Assembly: GCA_000719025.1 (NCBI GenBank) | Contig: JODP01000002.1 | Span: forward strand, 434,001-498,000 | From: Kineosporia aurantiaca JCM 3230 | GTDB taxonomy: Bacteria; Actinomycetota; Actinomycetes; Actinomycetales; Kineosporiaceae | Direction: 5' to 3' | DNA length: 64,000 nucleotides | Shown: positions 49,332-57,213 of the stretch, one piece after another | Layout: every line of letters begins with the position of its first letter | How positions within the stretch are numbered: position 1 is the first letter of the stretch | The notes under the pieces: model-generated | The model's input: the letters and a program-made list of their open reading frames with translations, nothing else | Databases searched by the model: none | What the model was told of the DNA's origin: nothing | Made by a program: the position numbers and the translations under genes

Positions 49332-51907
49332 GTCTGCTGGCCACGGCCGAGGCCGCGCTGGAGACCCCGCTGCCGATCAGCTCCACCGTTCCGGAACTGC
49401 TCTCACGTTTGGACGAACGTGGCGCCGGAGTGCTCGTCTCGCCTCCGGGTACGGGCAAGACGACGTTGGTGCCCCTGGCTCTCGCGGATATCAGCAATGG
49501 ACGCGTGGTGGTGGCCGAACCGCGCCGGGTTGCCGCTCGCGCGGCGGCCCGGCGGATGGCTTCGCTGTTGGGCGAGGACGTCGGTGGTCTGGTTGGGTAC
49601 TCCGTGCGCGGCGACCGTCGGGTCAGTTCGCGCACGCGGGTAGAAGTCGTCACCACGGGTCTGCTGGTGCGTCGGCTGCTGCAGGACGCGGAGCTGCCGG
49701 ACACCGCGGTGATCCTGCTGGACGAGTGCCACGAGCGTCACCTGGACACTGACCTGGCGCTGGCTTTCGCTGCGGAAACGCGGGCGGCGCTGCGGCCCGA
49801 CCTGGTGTTGCTGGCGGCCTCGGCTACGGCTGACAGTGAGCGTTTGTCAGCGCTTTTGGGTAGTGACGATGCTCCGGCGCCGGTGATCGGGGCGGATGCG
49901 CCGCTGTTCGGGGTAGAGCCGGTCTGGTGTCCGCCGACCGGGCCGGTCGACCCGCCGCATGGGCTCCGCGTTGATCCTCGTTTGCTCGACCACGTGGCTT
50001 CGGTGATCCGCCGCGCGCTGAACGAGGCCTCCGGAGACGTGCTGGTCTTTCTACCTGGTGCCGGCGAGATCGACGGCGTTGCGCGGAGATTGAGCGGGGT
50101 CGAGGTTCAGCGGCTACACGGGCGATTGAGCGGGCGGGAACAGGATGCTGTTCTTTCCCCTCGTTCGGCCGGGGCTGCGAGGCGGGTGGTGCTGACGACG
50201 TCGGTGGCCGAGAGCAGCCTCACTGTGCCCGGGGTCAGGATCGTGGTGGATGCCGGGTTGGCCCGCGTACCCCGTACCGATCTGTCCCGGGGTCTGAGCG
50301 GTCTGGCCACGGTCCGGGTTTCTCGTTCCTCGGCTCATCAGCGGGCCGGGCGGGCCGGGCGAGAAGCTCCGGGGCGGGCTTATCGCTGCTGGTCCCAGGC
50401 CGATCATGAACGTTTGGCGGCGCATCCGGAGCCGGAGGTGGCGGTCGCTGACCTCACCGGATTCGCCCTCGCACTCGCGGTCTGGGGCTCCCCCGATCCT
50501 GCGGCCCTACCCCTCCCTTCTCAGCCTCCAGCGGCCGCATTGACCGTTGCTCAGCAGACGCTGCGCGCTCTCGGGGCGGTCAATGACGAGGGCCGGGTGA
50601 CTTCCAGGGGTAAGCGGCTCACTGCGGCGGGGGTGCATCCGCGGCTGGCGCGGGCGTTGCTCGACGGCGCTGACCTGGTGGGGGCGCGGCGGGCGGCGGA
50701 GATCGTGGCGTTGCTGGCGGACGATTCGCTGGGCGGCGGGACGGACGACCTCGCTTCCGCGGTACGTCGGCTGCGCAATGCGGGTGGTTCGGATCCGCTG
50801 GCCGGGCGGTGGCGTGATGAAGTACGCCGTCTGCGGTCCGCCGTTCCGGGCGGCGAGCACGCCCCCTCCTATCGTGATCATGGACTTTCTCCCCGGAAGG
50901 GACCACCGGCCCAGACCGCCCAGGACAGGCCGGGCATCACCGACGACCTGGCCGCCGGGCTGGTCACCGGCCTGGCCTTTCCCGAATGCCTCGCCCGCCT
51001 GCGCCGCACCGGCGGTTACCTGATGTCCGGCGGCACCGGGGCCGAACTCTCCCCCGGTTCCGGCCTCACCGGGATCGGCTGGCTCGCCGTCGCCGTGGCC
51101 CAGCGGCAGGCCGGGGCCCAGTCCGCCCGGATCCGGATGGCCGCGGCGATCGACGAGGCCACCGCGCTCGAGGCCGGCGAGGACCTGCTGCACACGGTGG
51201 ACGAGGTGGTCTGGGCCAACGGAGATGTAGTGGCTCGCCAGCGCGACCAACTCGGGGCCATCGTCCTTACTGAGCGCCCTTTGCCGAACCCGCCGCAGCA
51301 TCTGGTGCACGCGGCGCTGCAGGAAGGGCTGCGTAAGGAAGGACTCGGGCTGTTGCGCTGGAGTTCCGCTGCGCAGAGTCTGAGAGCCCGGCTCGGTTTT
51401 CTGCACCAGGCCCTCGGGGACGAATGGCCGGATGTCTCGGACGCCGCGTTGCTGGAGCGGGCCGAGGAGTGGCTGGCGACCGCGCGCAGACGCTCCGACC
51501 TGCAGCGGATCGACCTCGCCCAGGCCCTCCGCCAGCTCGCCGGACACCGGCAGATGGCACGGTTGGACGAGCTGGCGCCGGAGCGGATCGCGGTGCCCAG
51601 CGGTTCGAACATCGCGGTCACCTACTCCGCCGAAGGGGACAACCCGTTCCTGGCCGTGAAGCTGCAGGAGGTGTTCGGCTGGGCCGGCGCCCCCCGGATC
51701 GCCGGCGGCCGGGTGCCGGTGGTGCTTCATCTGCTCTCGCCGGCCGGGCGGCCGCTGGCGGTGACCGGCGATCTGGAGTCGTTCTGGCAGAACGCCTATC
51801 CGTCGGTGCGGGGCGAGATGCGAGGCCGCTACCCCAAGCACCCCTGGCCGGACGATCCGGCCGCCGCGGTGGCCACTCGGAGGACGAAGAACTCAGCACG
51901 CCGCTAA
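49328..51907 (+). CDS. hrpB: ATP-dependent RNA helicase HrpB
   Basis: This 859-residue DEAH-box helicase is HrpB. Motif I is SPPGTGKTTLV (about 38-48), motif II DECHERH, motif III SATADS, and motif VI QRAGRAGREAPGRAYR; the C-terminal HrpB domain ends the chain. HrpB acts on RNA in other bacteria, with an unclear cellular role. The TTG at 49328 overlaps the stop of the preceding gene (TTGA), which makes HrpB part of the operon with a two-component system. Inside the frame, near residue 515, bases 50873-50887 repeat the palindrome arm found beside lon; the coded stretch RDHGLSPRKGP looks like an insertion between domains. Confidence 0.9.
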   Translation: MSLLATAEAALETPLPISSTVPELLSRLDERGAGVLVSPPGTGKTTLVPLALADISNGRVVVAEPRRVAARAAARRMASLLGEDVGGLVGYSVRGDRRVSSRTRVEVVTTGLLVRRLLQDAELPDTAVILLDECHERHLDTDLALAFAAETRAALRPDLVLLAASATADSERLSALLGSDDAPAPVIGADAPLFGVEPVWCPPTGPVDPPHGLRVDPRLLDHVASVIRRALNEASGDVLVFLPGAGEIDGVARRLSGVEVQRLHGRLSGREQDAVLSPRSAGAARRVVLTTSVAESSLTVPGVRIVVDAGLARVPRTDLSRGLSGLATVRVSRSSAHQRAGRAGREAPGRAYRCWSQADHERLAAHPEPEVAVADLTGFALALAVWGSPDPAALPLPSQPPAAALTVAQQTLRALGAVNDEGRVTSRGKRLTAAGVHPRLARALLDGADLVGARRAAEIVALLADDSLGGGTDDLASAVRRLRNAGGSDPLAGRWRDEVRRLRSAVPGGEHAPSYRDHGLSPRKGPPAQTAQDRPGITDDLAAGLVTGLAFPECLARLRRTGGYLMSGGTGAELSPGSGLTGIGWLAVAVAQRQAGAQSARIRMAAAIDEATALEAGEDLLHTVDEVVWANGDVVARQRDQLGAIVLTERPLPNPPQHLVHAALQEGLRKEGLGLLRWSSAAQSLRARLGFLHQALGDEWPDVSDAALLERAEEWLATARRRSDLQRIDLAQALRQLAGHRQMARLDELAPERIAVPSGSNIAVTYSAEGDNPFLAVKLQEVFGWAGAPRIAGGRVPVVLHLLSPAGRPLAVTGDLESFWQNAYPSVRGEMRGRYPKHPWPDDPAAAVATRRTKNSARR
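50873..50887 (+). repeat. Palindrome-arm copy within hrpB
   Basis: CGTGATCATGGACTT is identical over 15 bases to the inner arm of the lon-cutC palindrome, and is followed by TCTCCCCGG, which resembles the outer flank there. A dispersed repeat that entered a coding region in frame would explain it. Confidence 0.7.
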
Positions 51908-51949
51908 TTCATTCGACGCACCCAGGGGCGAAGAGTAAGGTGCCCCCTC

Positions 51950-54037
51950 GTGTCTGCTTCGATTGATGACGTCCTCGGTTCGGAGCAACAGTACCTGGCC
52001 CGAGCCCGTGCCGATCTGGAAACGATGCGCCAGCAGGTACTTTCGCTGGACGTGCAGGGCGGCAACGAGGTCTCGGCGCAGTACCTGAGCGCCGCTCTGT
52101 ACCACCGCGCACAGGCCCTGATCGACGATCCGGGAACCACCCTGTTCTTCGGCCGCACCGACCACGACGACGGCAACCGCTGGTACATCGGGCGGCGGCA
52201 CGTGGCCGACCCCAAGGGCGATCCGGTGGTGATCGACTGGCGGGCCGAGGTCTCCAAGGCCTTCTACCAGGCCAGCCGGAACGACCGGATGGGCGTGCTC
52301 AAGCGCCGGCGGTTCGGCATCGAGACCGGCCAGATCACCGCCTATGAGGACGAACTGCTCACCGAGGCCACCGAGGTCGAGGCCAAGAGCCAGATCCTGG
52401 CCCACGAGATCGAACGCCCCCGGGCCGGGCCGATGCGCGACATCGTGGCCACGATCCAGCCCGAGCAGGACGTGATCGTGCGGGCCGACCTGGACACCTC
52501 GGTCTGCATCCAGGGGGCGCCGGGCACCGGGAAGACCGCCGTCGGCCTGCACCGGGCGGCCTGGCTGCTCTACGCCTTCCGCGAGCGCCTGGCCCGGTCC
52601 GGGGTCCTGGTGGTCGGGCCCAACGAGTCGTTCCTGGAGCACGTGAACGCGGTGCTGCCGAGCCTGGGCGAGGCCCAGGTCCGGCACACCACGGTCGAGC
52701 AGATGGTGATCACCTCGCCCGGTGGGGCCGAGACCCTGCTCACGGTCAAGGGTTCGGACCTCCCGGCGGTGGCCGGCCTGAAGGGGGACGCCCGGATGGC
52801 CGAGGTGCTGCGCCGGGCGGTCTGGTCCGGAGTGACGAAACCGACCGAGGCGATGGTGCTTCCGCGCGGCGCCCACAAGTGGCGGGTTCCCTCCTACCAG
52901 CTCGCCGAGATCGTCGAGGAGCTGAAGAACCGGGGCGTGCGCTACGCGGCGGCGAAGGACATGCTGCCGCAGCGGATCGCGCACGCCGTGTTGCTGATGA
53001 TGGAGGCGGCCGGGGACTCGCCGGACGACCGGGTCCAGGACGCGGTGGCCCGCAGTCGTGAGGTGAAGAAGTACGCGGACTCGGTCTGGCCGACGGTGGA
53101 CCCGAAGAAGCTTCTGCACAGCCTGCTCTCGGACCCGGCGGTGCTGGCCGAGCACGCGGAGGGGATCCTGACCGAGGCGGAGCAGAAGCTGCTGCTCTGG
53201 GAGAAGCCCTCGCGCACGGCCGGTTCGGCCCGGTGGAGCGCACCCGACGCGGTGCTGCTGGACGAGCTCACCGATCTCACCCGCCGGTCGGTCAGCATGG
53301 GCCACGTGGTGCTGGACGAGGCCCAGGACCTGTCGCCGATGCAGCTGCGGGCGGTCGGCCGGCGCTGCTCGACCGGCTCGATGACGGTGCTCGGGGACAT
53401 CGCCCAGGGCACCACGCCCTGGGCCACGCCCTCCTGGGAGGTGACGCTGGAGCACCTGGGCCAGACCGGGGCGGTGGTCGACGAACTGGACCGCGGCTTC
53501 CGCGTGCCGGACGCCGTGATCCGCTACGCGGCGCGGCTTCTGCCCCTGATCGCCCCGGGACTGAACGCCCCGACGTCCGTCCGTGATTCACCCGGCAGCC
53601 TGCGCATCGTCGCCAGCGACACGGCCGACGGGCGCTGGTCGGACGTCGAAGCGGCGGTCCGGCAGGATCTTTCCGAACTCGGCTCGATCGGCCTGATCGT
53701 GCCGGACTCGCTGGTCCCGACCGCGGCCGCGAAGCTGCGGGAGGCCGGGATCGAGCACTCGGTGCTCGGGCCGCACGGGGCCGAACTGGACGCGCTGCGG
53801 GCCACCGACGTCGATCCGCTGACCCTGCGGGTGAGTGTGGTGCCGGCGACCACCGCCAAGGGTCTGGAGTACGACTGGGTCATCGTGCTGGAACCGGAGC
53901 AGATCGCGGTCGAGGAGCCGGACGAGCGCACCGGGCTGCGCCGGCTCTACGTCGTCCTGACCCGTGCGGTCACCGGCCTCACGGTCGTCCATCACGCTCC
54001 TCTGCCGGGCGTTCTGGCGCTATCCTCGGCGGTGTGA
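51950..54037 (+). CDS. helD: UvrD-like helicase, HelD family
   Basis: This 695-residue superfamily 1 ATPase matches the HelD family, which binds RNA polymerase and releases stalled complexes. An N-terminal coiled arm (about 1-60) precedes the ATPase core with motif I QGAPGTGKTAVGLHRAAWLL (P-loop near 189), Walker B VVLDEAQDLSPMQ, and a late motif TTAKGLEYDWVIVLEP. It resembles the actinobacterial (class II) HelD in size and order, some of which give rifampicin resistance. The GTG at 51950 follows GTAAGG-type sequence. Its stop overlaps the GNAT start (GTGA), so the two are coupled. It could be called a generic UvrD-like protein. Confidence 0.85.
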   Translation: MSASIDDVLGSEQQYLARARADLETMRQQVLSLDVQGGNEVSAQYLSAALYHRAQALIDDPGTTLFFGRTDHDDGNRWYIGRRHVADPKGDPVVIDWRAEVSKAFYQASRNDRMGVLKRRRFGIETGQITAYEDELLTEATEVEAKSQILAHEIERPRAGPMRDIVATIQPEQDVIVRADLDTSVCIQGAPGTGKTAVGLHRAAWLLYAFRERLARSGVLVVGPNESFLEHVNAVLPSLGEAQVRHTTVEQMVITSPGGAETLLTVKGSDLPAVAGLKGDARMAEVLRRAVWSGVTKPTEAMVLPRGAHKWRVPSYQLAEIVEELKNRGVRYAAAKDMLPQRIAHAVLLMMEAAGDSPDDRVQDAVARSREVKKYADSVWPTVDPKKLLHSLLSDPAVLAEHAEGILTEAEQKLLLWEKPSRTAGSARWSAPDAVLLDELTDLTRRSVSMGHVVLDEAQDLSPMQLRAVGRRCSTGSMTVLGDIAQGTTPWATPSWEVTLEHLGQTGAVVDELDRGFRVPDAVIRYAARLLPLIAPGLNAPTSVRDSPGSLRIVASDTADGRWSDVEAAVRQDLSELGSIGLIVPDSLVPTAAAKLREAGIEHSVLGPHGAELDALRATDVDPLTLRVSVVPATTAKGLEYDWVIVLEPEQIAVEEPDERTGLRRLYVVLTRAVTGLTVVHHAPLPGVLALSSAV

Positions 54038-54795
54038 ATCTGGTCGAAACGGCCGTAACCGGCTTCGCCTGGGCCCTGAACGAGCTGGCCGAGCACACCC
54101 CGGCCGGCGCCACGGCCCGCTACGGCGGGGCGACCGTGGTGGTCAGCGGCGCCCGCACCTCGTCGCTGAACCTGGTCATGGTGAACGCGCCGGACCCGGA
54201 CCCGGCCGACGTGGCCGCCGCGGCCGACGCGATCGCCGCCCGGGGCGTGCCCTGGGGGATGGAGTTCCGGTTCGAGCCGAGCGCCGAGATCCTGGCCGTG
54301 GCCAAGGAGCACGGGCTCACCGAGGTCAGCCGGCCGCTCTTCATGGTCTGCGCCGCGGCCGGGCTCGAGCTGCGCCGGGACACGCCGTCCGGCTTGGTGA
54401 TCGAGCCGGTCGGGGCCGACCGCTGGGAGCTCTACACCGAGGTGCTGGCCTCCGGTTTCGGCGCTCCGGCCGACCTTTTCGGTACCGCCATGGGCGGGCC
54501 GGTGCTCGACCGCCCGGGCTTCCGCGGCTACCTGGCCCGCACTCCCGAGGGCCCGGTCGGCACCGCGCTGGGCACCCTGAAGGACGGAGCCCTCACGGTG
54601 TTCAACATCGCCGTCGTGCCGGACGTGCGCGGCCAGGGCATCGGCCGGGCGCTGACCGAGGCCGTGCTGGTGGACGGCCTGGCCGAGGGCGCCCAGGTGG
54701 CCTCGCTGCAGAGCAGCGCGATGGGTCAGCCGCTCTACGCCTCGATGGGTTTCCGCGAGGCCGAGCGCTGGTACACCCTGGAGCGCCCTAGCTGA
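54034..54795 (+). CDS. GNAT family N-acetyltransferase (two-domain)
   Basis: This 253-residue protein has a C-terminal GNAT domain with the acetyl-CoA loop VPDVRGQGIGRALTEAV and the final LYASMGFREAERWYTLER block. The N-terminal 110 residues look like a degenerate GNAT-like half. It is translationally coupled to helD: its GTG overlaps the helD stop by four bases. Its own last 8 bases overlap the end of the convergent TetR gene. A role related to the polymerase-associated helicase or to drug modification is possible but unproven. Confidence 0.88.
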   Translation: MNLVETAVTGFAWALNELAEHTPAGATARYGGATVVVSGARTSSLNLVMVNAPDPDPADVAAAADAIAARGVPWGMEFRFEPSAEILAVAKEHGLTEVSRPLFMVCAAAGLELRRDTPSGLVIEPVGADRWELYTEVLASGFGAPADLFGTAMGGPVLDRPGFRGYLARTPEGPVGTALGTLKDGALTVFNIAVVPDVRGQGIGRALTEAVLVDGLAEGAQVASLQSSAMGQPLYASMGFREAERWYTLERPS

Positions 54796-55480
54796 CCAGC
54801 TTCGCCTGCACGGCGCGGATACCCTCGACCATCACCTCGAGGCCGAGGCTCAGGTAACTGTCCTCCACCGGCTTGCTGACCAGCGTCCCCGCGCAAAGAA
54901 TCACGTTGGGGTAGCGCTCGGGCGAGAGGTTCTCCAGGGCGACCTTCTTCTCCCGGATCCGCCGGGAGATCTCCTCCTGGGACTCCTTCAGCCCGCGCTC
55001 CCCCGGCTCCATCGTCACCAGTACGACCACGTTGTGCAGCGCCTGGATGCCTATCTCGGCCCGGCGCTCCTCGTCGAACCCGCCGTCGCGCAGCGCGGTG
55101 AAGAAGAACTCGGCCAGGTCGAGCCCGGCCTCGCAGCCCAGGAACCGGTCGTGCACCAGGTTCGCCACCTCGGGATGCCGCTGGAAGACCTGCAGCATGG
55201 CGACGAGCACGTCGCGCATCCGCTCGTCCCAGGCCGGGGTCGCGCCCTCGGGGTAGGAGGGCAGCGTGATCTCCCCCAGCATCCGCTCGACCACCCCGTC
55301 GAGCAGCAGGTCCTTGTCCTTGAAGTGCCAGTACAGGGCCATCGGGGTGACCCCGTGATCGGTGGCCAGCCGGCGGATCGTGACCGCCTCCAGCCCCTCG
55401 GAGTCGGCCAGCGCCAGCGCCGAGGAGACGATCGCCTCCCGGCTCAGCCGCTCTTTCACCACAGTCCGCTTACCAGCCAC
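54788..55480 (-). CDS. TetR family regulator (TetR_C type)
   Basis: This 230-residue repressor has the N-terminal helix-turn-helix: REAIVSSALALADSEGLEAVTIRRLATDHGVTPMALYWHFKDKDLLLDG (about 14-62), close to the tetracycline-repressor pattern (MALYWHFKDK). The rest forms the ligand-binding and dimer helices. It is divergent from a DHA2-type drug exporter, and the gap contains four similar operator sites. It is likely to repress both genes and to release DNA on drug binding. The start codon lies 6 bases from the first operator, so binding there would block its own transcription. Confidence 0.92.
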   Translation of the reverse strand: MAGKRTVVKERLSREAIVSSALALADSEGLEAVTIRRLATDHGVTPMALYWHFKDKDLLLDGVVERMLGEITLPSYPEGATPAWDERMRDVLVAMLQVFQRHPEVANLVHDRFLGCEAGLDLAEFFFTALRDGGFDEERRAEIGIQALHNVVVLVTMEPGERGLKESQEEISRRIREKKVALENLSPERYPNVILCAGTLVSKPVEDSYLSLGLEVMVEGIRAVQAKLVS

Positions 55481-55485
55481 CCCTG

Positions 55486-55504
55486 AACTGTACCTCGTAC
55501 AGTT
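55486..55504. promoter_or_regulatory. TetR operator site 1
   Basis: Perfect palindrome AACTGTAC-CTC-GTACAGTT, 6 bases upstream of the TetR start. Its core TGTAC-N3-GTACA (55489-55501) is shared with the sites upstream of the exporter gene. Confidence 0.75.
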
Positions 55505-55534
55505 TTAACCGGCCAGAGCTTGCCAGGGCTCACC

Positions 55535-55573
55535 TGTACGCGGTACATGTATGACGTACATGTACTTAGTACA
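55535..55573. promoter_or_regulatory. Three contiguous TetR operators upstream of the exporter
   Basis: Three 13-base units lie head to tail without gaps: TGTACGCGGTACA (55535-55547), TGTATGACGTACA (55548-55560) and TGTACTTAGTACA (55561-55573). All follow TGTAC-N3-GTACA; the middle has one mismatch. They end 24 bases before the exporter start. Confidence 0.78.
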
Positions 55574-55597
55574 GCCGTCTTCGAAAGGTCTGCCGCC

Positions 55598-57034
55598 ATG
55601 AGGCGTAGTCCCTGGTCAATCCTGACCGTGCTGGCCCTGGCCCAGTTCATGGTCGTCCTCGACGTCACCATCGTGAACGTCGCCCTGCCCGACCTGCAGA
55701 AGGACCTCGGGTTCAGCACCGACAACCTGCAATGGGTGGTCAGCGCCTACACCCTGGTCTTCGGCGGCTTCCTGCTGCTCGGCGGCCGCGCGGCCGACCT
55801 GCTCGGACGACGCCGGCTGTTCATGGCCGGACTGGCCCTGTTCGGCCTGGCCTCCCTGGCCGGCGGCCTGGCCCAGTCCGAAGGCATGCTGATCACCTTC
55901 CGGGCCATCCAGGGCCTGGGCGGCGCGATGCTCTCCCCCGCCGCACTCTCCCTGCTCACCGTCACCTTCCCGCCCGGCCGCGACCGCAACATCGCCCTCG
56001 GCATCTGGGGTGGGCTGGCCGGTCTGGGTGGCACCCTCGGCGTGGTCGCGGGCGGGTTCCTGGTCGACGGCGCCGGCTGGCGCTGGGTGTTCTTCGTCAA
56101 CGTCCCGATCACCGTGCTGGTCGTCGCCGCGGCTCCGCTGATCCTGCACGAGAGCAAGGTCTCGCCGACCAGCCCCGAAGCACGGGCCCGCACCTTCGAC
56201 GCGATCGGCGCGGTGCTGGCCACCGGCGGCGTCCTGGCCCTGATCTTCGGCGTGATCCGGGCCGAACCGCTCGGCTGGAGCGACCCCGAGGTGGTCGGTT
56301 CGCTGATCGGGGCGGCCGTGCTGCTGGCCGCGTTCGTCTGGGCCGAGTCACGCTCGGCCGACCCGCTGGTGCCGCTGCGGATGTTCCGGTCCCGCTCGCT
56401 GAGCGGCTCCACGGTGGCCCTGGCGCTCAACGGAGCAGCCTTCACCTCGATGTTCTTCCTGTCCGCGATCTTCCTGCAGCAGGTCCGCGGTGAGTCGGCG
56501 ATCGACACCGGACTGCAGTTCCTGCCGATGGGCTTCGCCGCGATCGCCGGCGCCGGAGTCGCTTCCGGGGTCGTCACCCGGATCGGTACCCGTCCGGTGC
56601 AGCTGGTCGGCGCGGTGCTGAGCGTCGCCGGGCTGCTGCTGCTCACCAGCACCGGCGCGAACGACTCCTACGCGGCCGGGCTGCTGCCGGGCTTCCTGCT
56701 GTTCGGCTTCGGCATCATGTGGATCGCCGTGCCCGGCCAGATCGCGGCTGTCTCGGAGGTCTCCCACGACGACGCGGGCAGCGCCTCCGGCCTGGTCACG
56801 GCCGGATACCAGGTCGGCGGCGTGCTCGGCCTGGCGATCGTGAACACGCTCTCCACCTCGCTGGCCAACAGCCGCCTGGCCGACGGCGCCAGCGCCCAGA
56901 CCGCCCTGGTCGACGCGTACCACCGGGGCATCGTGGTGGCGGCGGTGTTCGCCGCCGTGGTGGTGTTCGCCGCGCTGGTCGCCCGGCAGCAGGTGCCGGA
57001 CGCGGAGGAACTGGCCGAAGCCGTTCCGGTGTAA
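55598..57034 (+). CDS. DHA2 family MFS drug exporter (EmrB/QacA type)
   Basis: This 478-residue protein has about 14 hydrophobic helices, as in proton-driven exporters of the DHA2 family. N-terminal helix 1 has AQFMVVLDVTIVNVALPDLQ (motif D), motif A is GRAADLLGRRRLF, and motif C is around GLGGTLGVVAGGFLVD. The ATG at 55598 gives the family-typical start MRRSPWSILTVLALAQFM; an in-frame start further upstream would run through the operators. It is controlled in all likelihood by the divergent TetR. A terminator follows. Substrates are not evident; family members export antibiotics and antiseptics. Confidence 0.93.
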   Translation: MRRSPWSILTVLALAQFMVVLDVTIVNVALPDLQKDLGFSTDNLQWVVSAYTLVFGGFLLLGGRAADLLGRRRLFMAGLALFGLASLAGGLAQSEGMLITFRAIQGLGGAMLSPAALSLLTVTFPPGRDRNIALGIWGGLAGLGGTLGVVAGGFLVDGAGWRWVFFVNVPITVLVVAAAPLILHESKVSPTSPEARARTFDAIGAVLATGGVLALIFGVIRAEPLGWSDPEVVGSLIGAAVLLAAFVWAESRSADPLVPLRMFRSRSLSGSTVALALNGAAFTSMFFLSAIFLQQVRGESAIDTGLQFLPMGFAAIAGAGVASGVVTRIGTRPVQLVGAVLSVAGLLLLTSTGANDSYAAGLLPGFLLFGFGIMWIAVPGQIAAVSEVSHDDAGSASGLVTAGYQVGGVLGLAIVNTLSTSLANSRLADGASAQTALVDAYHRGIVVAAVFAAVVVFAALVARQQVPDAEELAEAVPV

Positions 57035-57061
57035 GGATTCGATTTCGATTGAGGACGCTCG

Positions 57062-57097
57062 ACAGCGCCGGTCCAGAGGGGGCCGGCGCTGTTCTGG
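57062..57097 (+). terminator. Terminator after the DHA2 exporter
   Basis: Perfect 10-base arms ACAGCGCCGG (57062-57071) and CCGGCGCTGT (57083-57092) with an 11-base loop, followed by TCTGG. It lies 28 bases after the stop. Confidence 0.75.
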
Positions 57098-57213
57098 GTT
57101 ACCGGGTCGTGAAGGTGCGGGAGGAGTTCTCCACAGCCCTCTCCGAAGTATCGATTAATCCGGATAACATGCCTCATTCCGTGCTCCGCACCGCACTGCC
57201 CCAAGGAGAGTCG

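Noticed and set aside
55520..55597. N-terminal extension of the DHA2 exporter
   Set aside because: It would translate the operator array and add residues not present in the family. ATG 55598 begins at the usual position.
56719..57213. N-terminal extension of gamma-glutamyltransferase upstream of 57214
   Set aside because: The open frame overlaps the MFS gene and the terminator. AAGGAG and a normal signal peptide support 57214.
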